A DNA stretch of 32,707 bases from an uncultured Lachnospiraceae bacterium (GTDB lineage Bacteria > Bacillota > Clostridia > Lachnospirales > Lachnospiraceae), in NCBI GenBank assembly GCA_910588895.1, contig CAJUSS010000022.1:1-32707 (forward strand), in the 5' to 3' direction. Numbering within the stretch: the first letter of the stretch is position 1; each line of letters opens with the position of its first letter. Shown here one piece after another: positions 31,019-32,707 of the stretch. Under the pieces are notes generated by a model. The model saw only the letters and a list, made by a program, of their open reading frames with translations. It was not told the origin of the DNA and searched no databases. The position numbers and the translations under genes were made by a program.

Positions 31019-31792
31019 ATGGTCCAGACTGACTATTTAGAAGAGAAGACCAATGAAGAGCTTTTGGAGCTGTACCGTCTGGAAGGGAAGCTGGAGGTAA
31101 AGCAGGCGCTCACGCTCCGTTATCTTTATATCGTGAAGACGATCGCCCTGCAGATGCGCAATATCTATGCAGGGGCCCTCCAGATGGAGGATATCATCAA
31201 TGAAGGTGTGATCGCCATCATGAAAAGTATTGACAGATACGATCCTGAGCGAGATAATAAATTCGAGACTTTTGTGTCAAGGCGCATCCGGGGGATGATC
31301 ATCGACCTGGTGCGCAAGAATGACTGGATGCCGCGGGATTTCCGCAAGCAGGCGAAGGCTTTGGAGGAGACCCAGGCGGCCTTAGGCCGCTCGCTGGGCC
31401 GCCCGCCCACCGACGAGGAGATCGCGGCAGCTCTGGACTTGGATATCCGGAAGTATCGGAAGATCCAGCGGATGAGCGTGATGATGAACGTGCTCTCCCT
31501 GGATATGATCACGGATGATGAAGGGGAGCGCCAGTCCATGCAGCTCTCCAGCGGGGACTTAGATTCCCAGCCGGAGAAAGCTTTTCTGCGGGGAGAATCC
31601 CGGCAGATGCTGGCAGCAGCGGTGGAGACTTTGAAGGAGAAGGAGAAGATGGTGATCTCCCTGTATTATGTGGAGGAGCTGAACATGGGCCAGATCGCCC
31701 AGATCTTAGGCGTCAGCGAGCCGCGCATCTCCCAGATCCACAGCTCCGCGATACGAAAGCTGAAGGCACAGATGGGTACATACATGCAGTGA
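31019..31792 (+). CDS. fliA: RNA polymerase sigma factor FliA (sigma-28/SigD)
   Basis: 257 residues. Region 2 is seen in MEDIINEGVIAIMKSIDRYD and FVSRRIRGMIIDLVRKNDW, which has the RK-DW ending typical of sigma-28. Region 3 is in DEEIAAALDLDIRKYRKIQ. Region 4, with its DNA-binding helix-turn-helix, is in NMGQIAQILGVSEPRISQIHSSAIRKLK. It directs late flagellar genes such as filament, cap and chemotaxis genes. The likely target in this window is the promoter at 8144-8169. GGGAGGGAGG precedes the ATG. No anti-sigma factor FlgM is present. Confidence 0.95.
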   Translation: MVQTDYLEEKTNEELLELYRLEGKLEVKQALTLRYLYIVKTIALQMRNIYAGALQMEDIINEGVIAIMKSIDRYDPERDNKFETFVSRRIRGMIIDLVRKNDWMPRDFRKQAKALEETQAALGRSLGRPPTDEEIAAALDLDIRKYRKIQRMSVMMNVLSLDMITDDEGERQSMQLSSGDLDSQPEKAFLRGESRQMLAAAVETLKEKEKMVISLYYVEELNMGQIAQILGVSEPRISQIHSSAIRKLKAQMGTYMQ

Positions 31793-31802
31793 TGATATAT
31801 GC

Positions 31803-31840
31803 GCCTTAAAAGGCAGCATTTGAGGAACGCCTTTTCAGGC
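31803..31840 (+). other. Hairpin between fliA and the rod gene
   Basis: GCCTTAAAAGGC (31803-31814) pairs with GCCTTTTCAGGC (31829-31840) with one mismatch. There is no T tract, so it is probably not a full terminator; it could lower or stabilise downstream mRNA. Confidence 0.5.
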
Positions 31841-31860
31841 ACAGAAAGGAGGAGGTTAGG

Positions 31861-32661
31861 ATGTACCAGGGATTTTACAATCTGACGTCCGGTATGCTCA
31901 CGCAGACCAGGAACTTAAATGTGATCAGTAATAACATGGTCAATATCCAGACCCCAGGTTACAAGCGAGATAAGATGGTCAGCACCACTTTCCAGGAAGA
32001 GATGCTCTATCGGACAGGAAAGCGTTATAAGGATGACCCAGAGCCCATGGCCACTACGTCGAAGATCCGGACCGCCGACAGGACCTATGTCAATTATGAA
32101 CAGGGGGGTTTTGACGTCACGGACGGGATCTATGATTTTGCGTTAGGCGGCGAGGGCTTTTTCTGTATCGATACGCCCGCAGGCGTCCGGTATACCCGGA
32201 ACGGTTCCTTTAGTGTGGATGACGAAGGGTATCTGACCCTTAACGGCATGGGCCGTGTCCAAGGTGTGGGCGGCCAGCCGATCCAGATCGATGACGAGAA
32301 CTTCACCGTAGATAAGCTGGGCAATATCAGCGTGACGGTCAGGGCCACCGGCGACGAGGAAGATCAGGGCGGGGAAGAGGAAAGCAATGTCCGTCAGCTT
32401 GGCACGCTTAGGGTAGTGGATTTTGCGGACTATGAGCAGCTCCACAAGGAGGACTACGGCATGTACTCTACCGCCCAGGCACCGCAGGAGGTGGAACAGC
32501 CTTCTGTCCTCTGGGGCACGCTGGAAAAGTCCAATGTGGATATGGTAGAAGAGATGACCAGTATGATCACCTCTCAGAGAGCGCTGCAGAGTGCGGCCCA
32601 GGTGCTCAAGATGTATGACCAGATCATGAGCAAGGCCGTGACCGATGTGGGAAGGCAGTAA
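31861..32661 (+). CDS. flgF: Flagellar basal-body rod protein FlgF/FlgG family (FlhO-like)
   Basis: 266 residues. NLNVISNNMVNIQTPGYKRD at the N-terminus is the axial rod motif. The core FALGGEGFFCIDTPAGVRYTRNG is the shared FlgE/F/G domain. The C-terminus LEKSNVDMVEEMTSMITSQRALQSAAQVLKMYD is the FlgF/FlgG signature. A second similar gene begins 15 nt after the stop, so the pair corresponds to flgF-flgG, or flhO-flhP in B. subtilis; as the first of the two it is called flgF. An acidic insert (DEEDQGGEEES) lies near residue 170. AAAGGAGGAGG precedes the ATG. Confidence 0.9.
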   Translation: MYQGFYNLTSGMLTQTRNLNVISNNMVNIQTPGYKRDKMVSTTFQEEMLYRTGKRYKDDPEPMATTSKIRTADRTYVNYEQGGFDVTDGIYDFALGGEGFFCIDTPAGVRYTRNGSFSVDDEGYLTLNGMGRVQGVGGQPIQIDDENFTVDKLGNISVTVRATGDEEDQGGEEESNVRQLGTLRVVDFADYEQLHKEDYGMYSTAQAPQEVEQPSVLWGTLEKSNVDMVEEMTSMITSQRALQSAAQVLKMYDQIMSKAVTDVGRQ

Positions 32662-32676
32662 AACAAGGAGGATGAG

Positions 32677-32707
32677 ATGTACCAGTCATTTTATACAGGC
32701 GCTCTGG
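32677..32707 (+). CDS. flgG: Start of a second rod/hook-type gene (FlgG-like), partial
   Basis: Only ten codons are in the window (MYQSFYTGAL). The start resembles MYQGFYNL of the preceding rod gene, and CAAGGAGGATGAG lies just upstream. By position it is most likely flgG, the distal rod subunit. The rest lies beyond the edge, so the call rests on the first residues and context. Confidence 0.65.
   Translation, partial: MYQSFYTGAL

Overview
The window reads as chromosomal DNA from an anaerobic, motile, Gram-positive Clostridia, most likely a Lachnospiraceae relative (inference from gene content). The evidence is FliY in its CheC-fused form, FlbD and the small flagellar operon protein next to FlgD, an FMN riboswitch on a RibU-type gene, strong AGGAGG ribosome binding sites, and several oxygen-defence proteins typical of strict anaerobes. 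I see no tRNA, rRNA, CRISPR array, transposase or plasmid feature.

Region 1 (1-8300) is a mixed housekeeping and redox block. It holds the 5' part of a ribonuclease-H-like protein gene (minus strand), rubrerythrin, a DUF885 lipoprotein (minus) and RibU with an FMN riboswitch and terminator (minus). These are followed by a flavin reductase-rubredoxin fusion, a bacteriohemerythrin, and a two-gene SufC/SufB-like minimal Fe-S assembly operon. Four good sigma-A promoters and several terminators show that most of these genes are separate short transcription units.

Region 2 (8300-9677) carries a secreted-looking protein resembling the C-terminal part of the filament cap FliD, behind a sigma-28-like -10 element. 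After it come a strong terminator, a sigma-A promoter and a structured leader of about 210 nt.

Region 3 (9678-32707) is one long plus-strand flagellar operon, running off the window edge: flgB, fliE, fliF, fliG, fliH, fliI, fliJ, fliK, flgD, a conserved small gene, flgE, flbD, motA, motB, fliM, cheY, flgC, fliY, fliO, fliP, fliQ, fliR, flhB, flhA, fliA, flgF and the start of another rod/hook-type gene. Together they encode the MS ring, C ring and switch, export gate and ATPase, rod, hook and hook cap, hook-length control, stator, and the sigma factor for late genes. Gaps are short, several genes overlap, and I see no T-tract terminator inside.

The order departs from the usual Clostridia layout. 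flgC is displaced about 13 kb from flgB to a place after cheY. fliL is missing between motB and fliM. flhF, flhG and the chemotaxis genes are missing between flhA and fliA. The most striking feature is in FliY: its linker holds four tandem 27-residue repeats, each with a copy of the short motif that FliM and FliY normally carry once, at the N-terminus, to bind phosphorylated CheY. Other points to check are an in-frame stop just ahead of fliR, a 16-bp repeat shared by the operon promoter and the cheY-flgC gap, an unexplained long inverted repeat at 3543-3623, and strong over-representation of GATC in coding and non-coding DNA.
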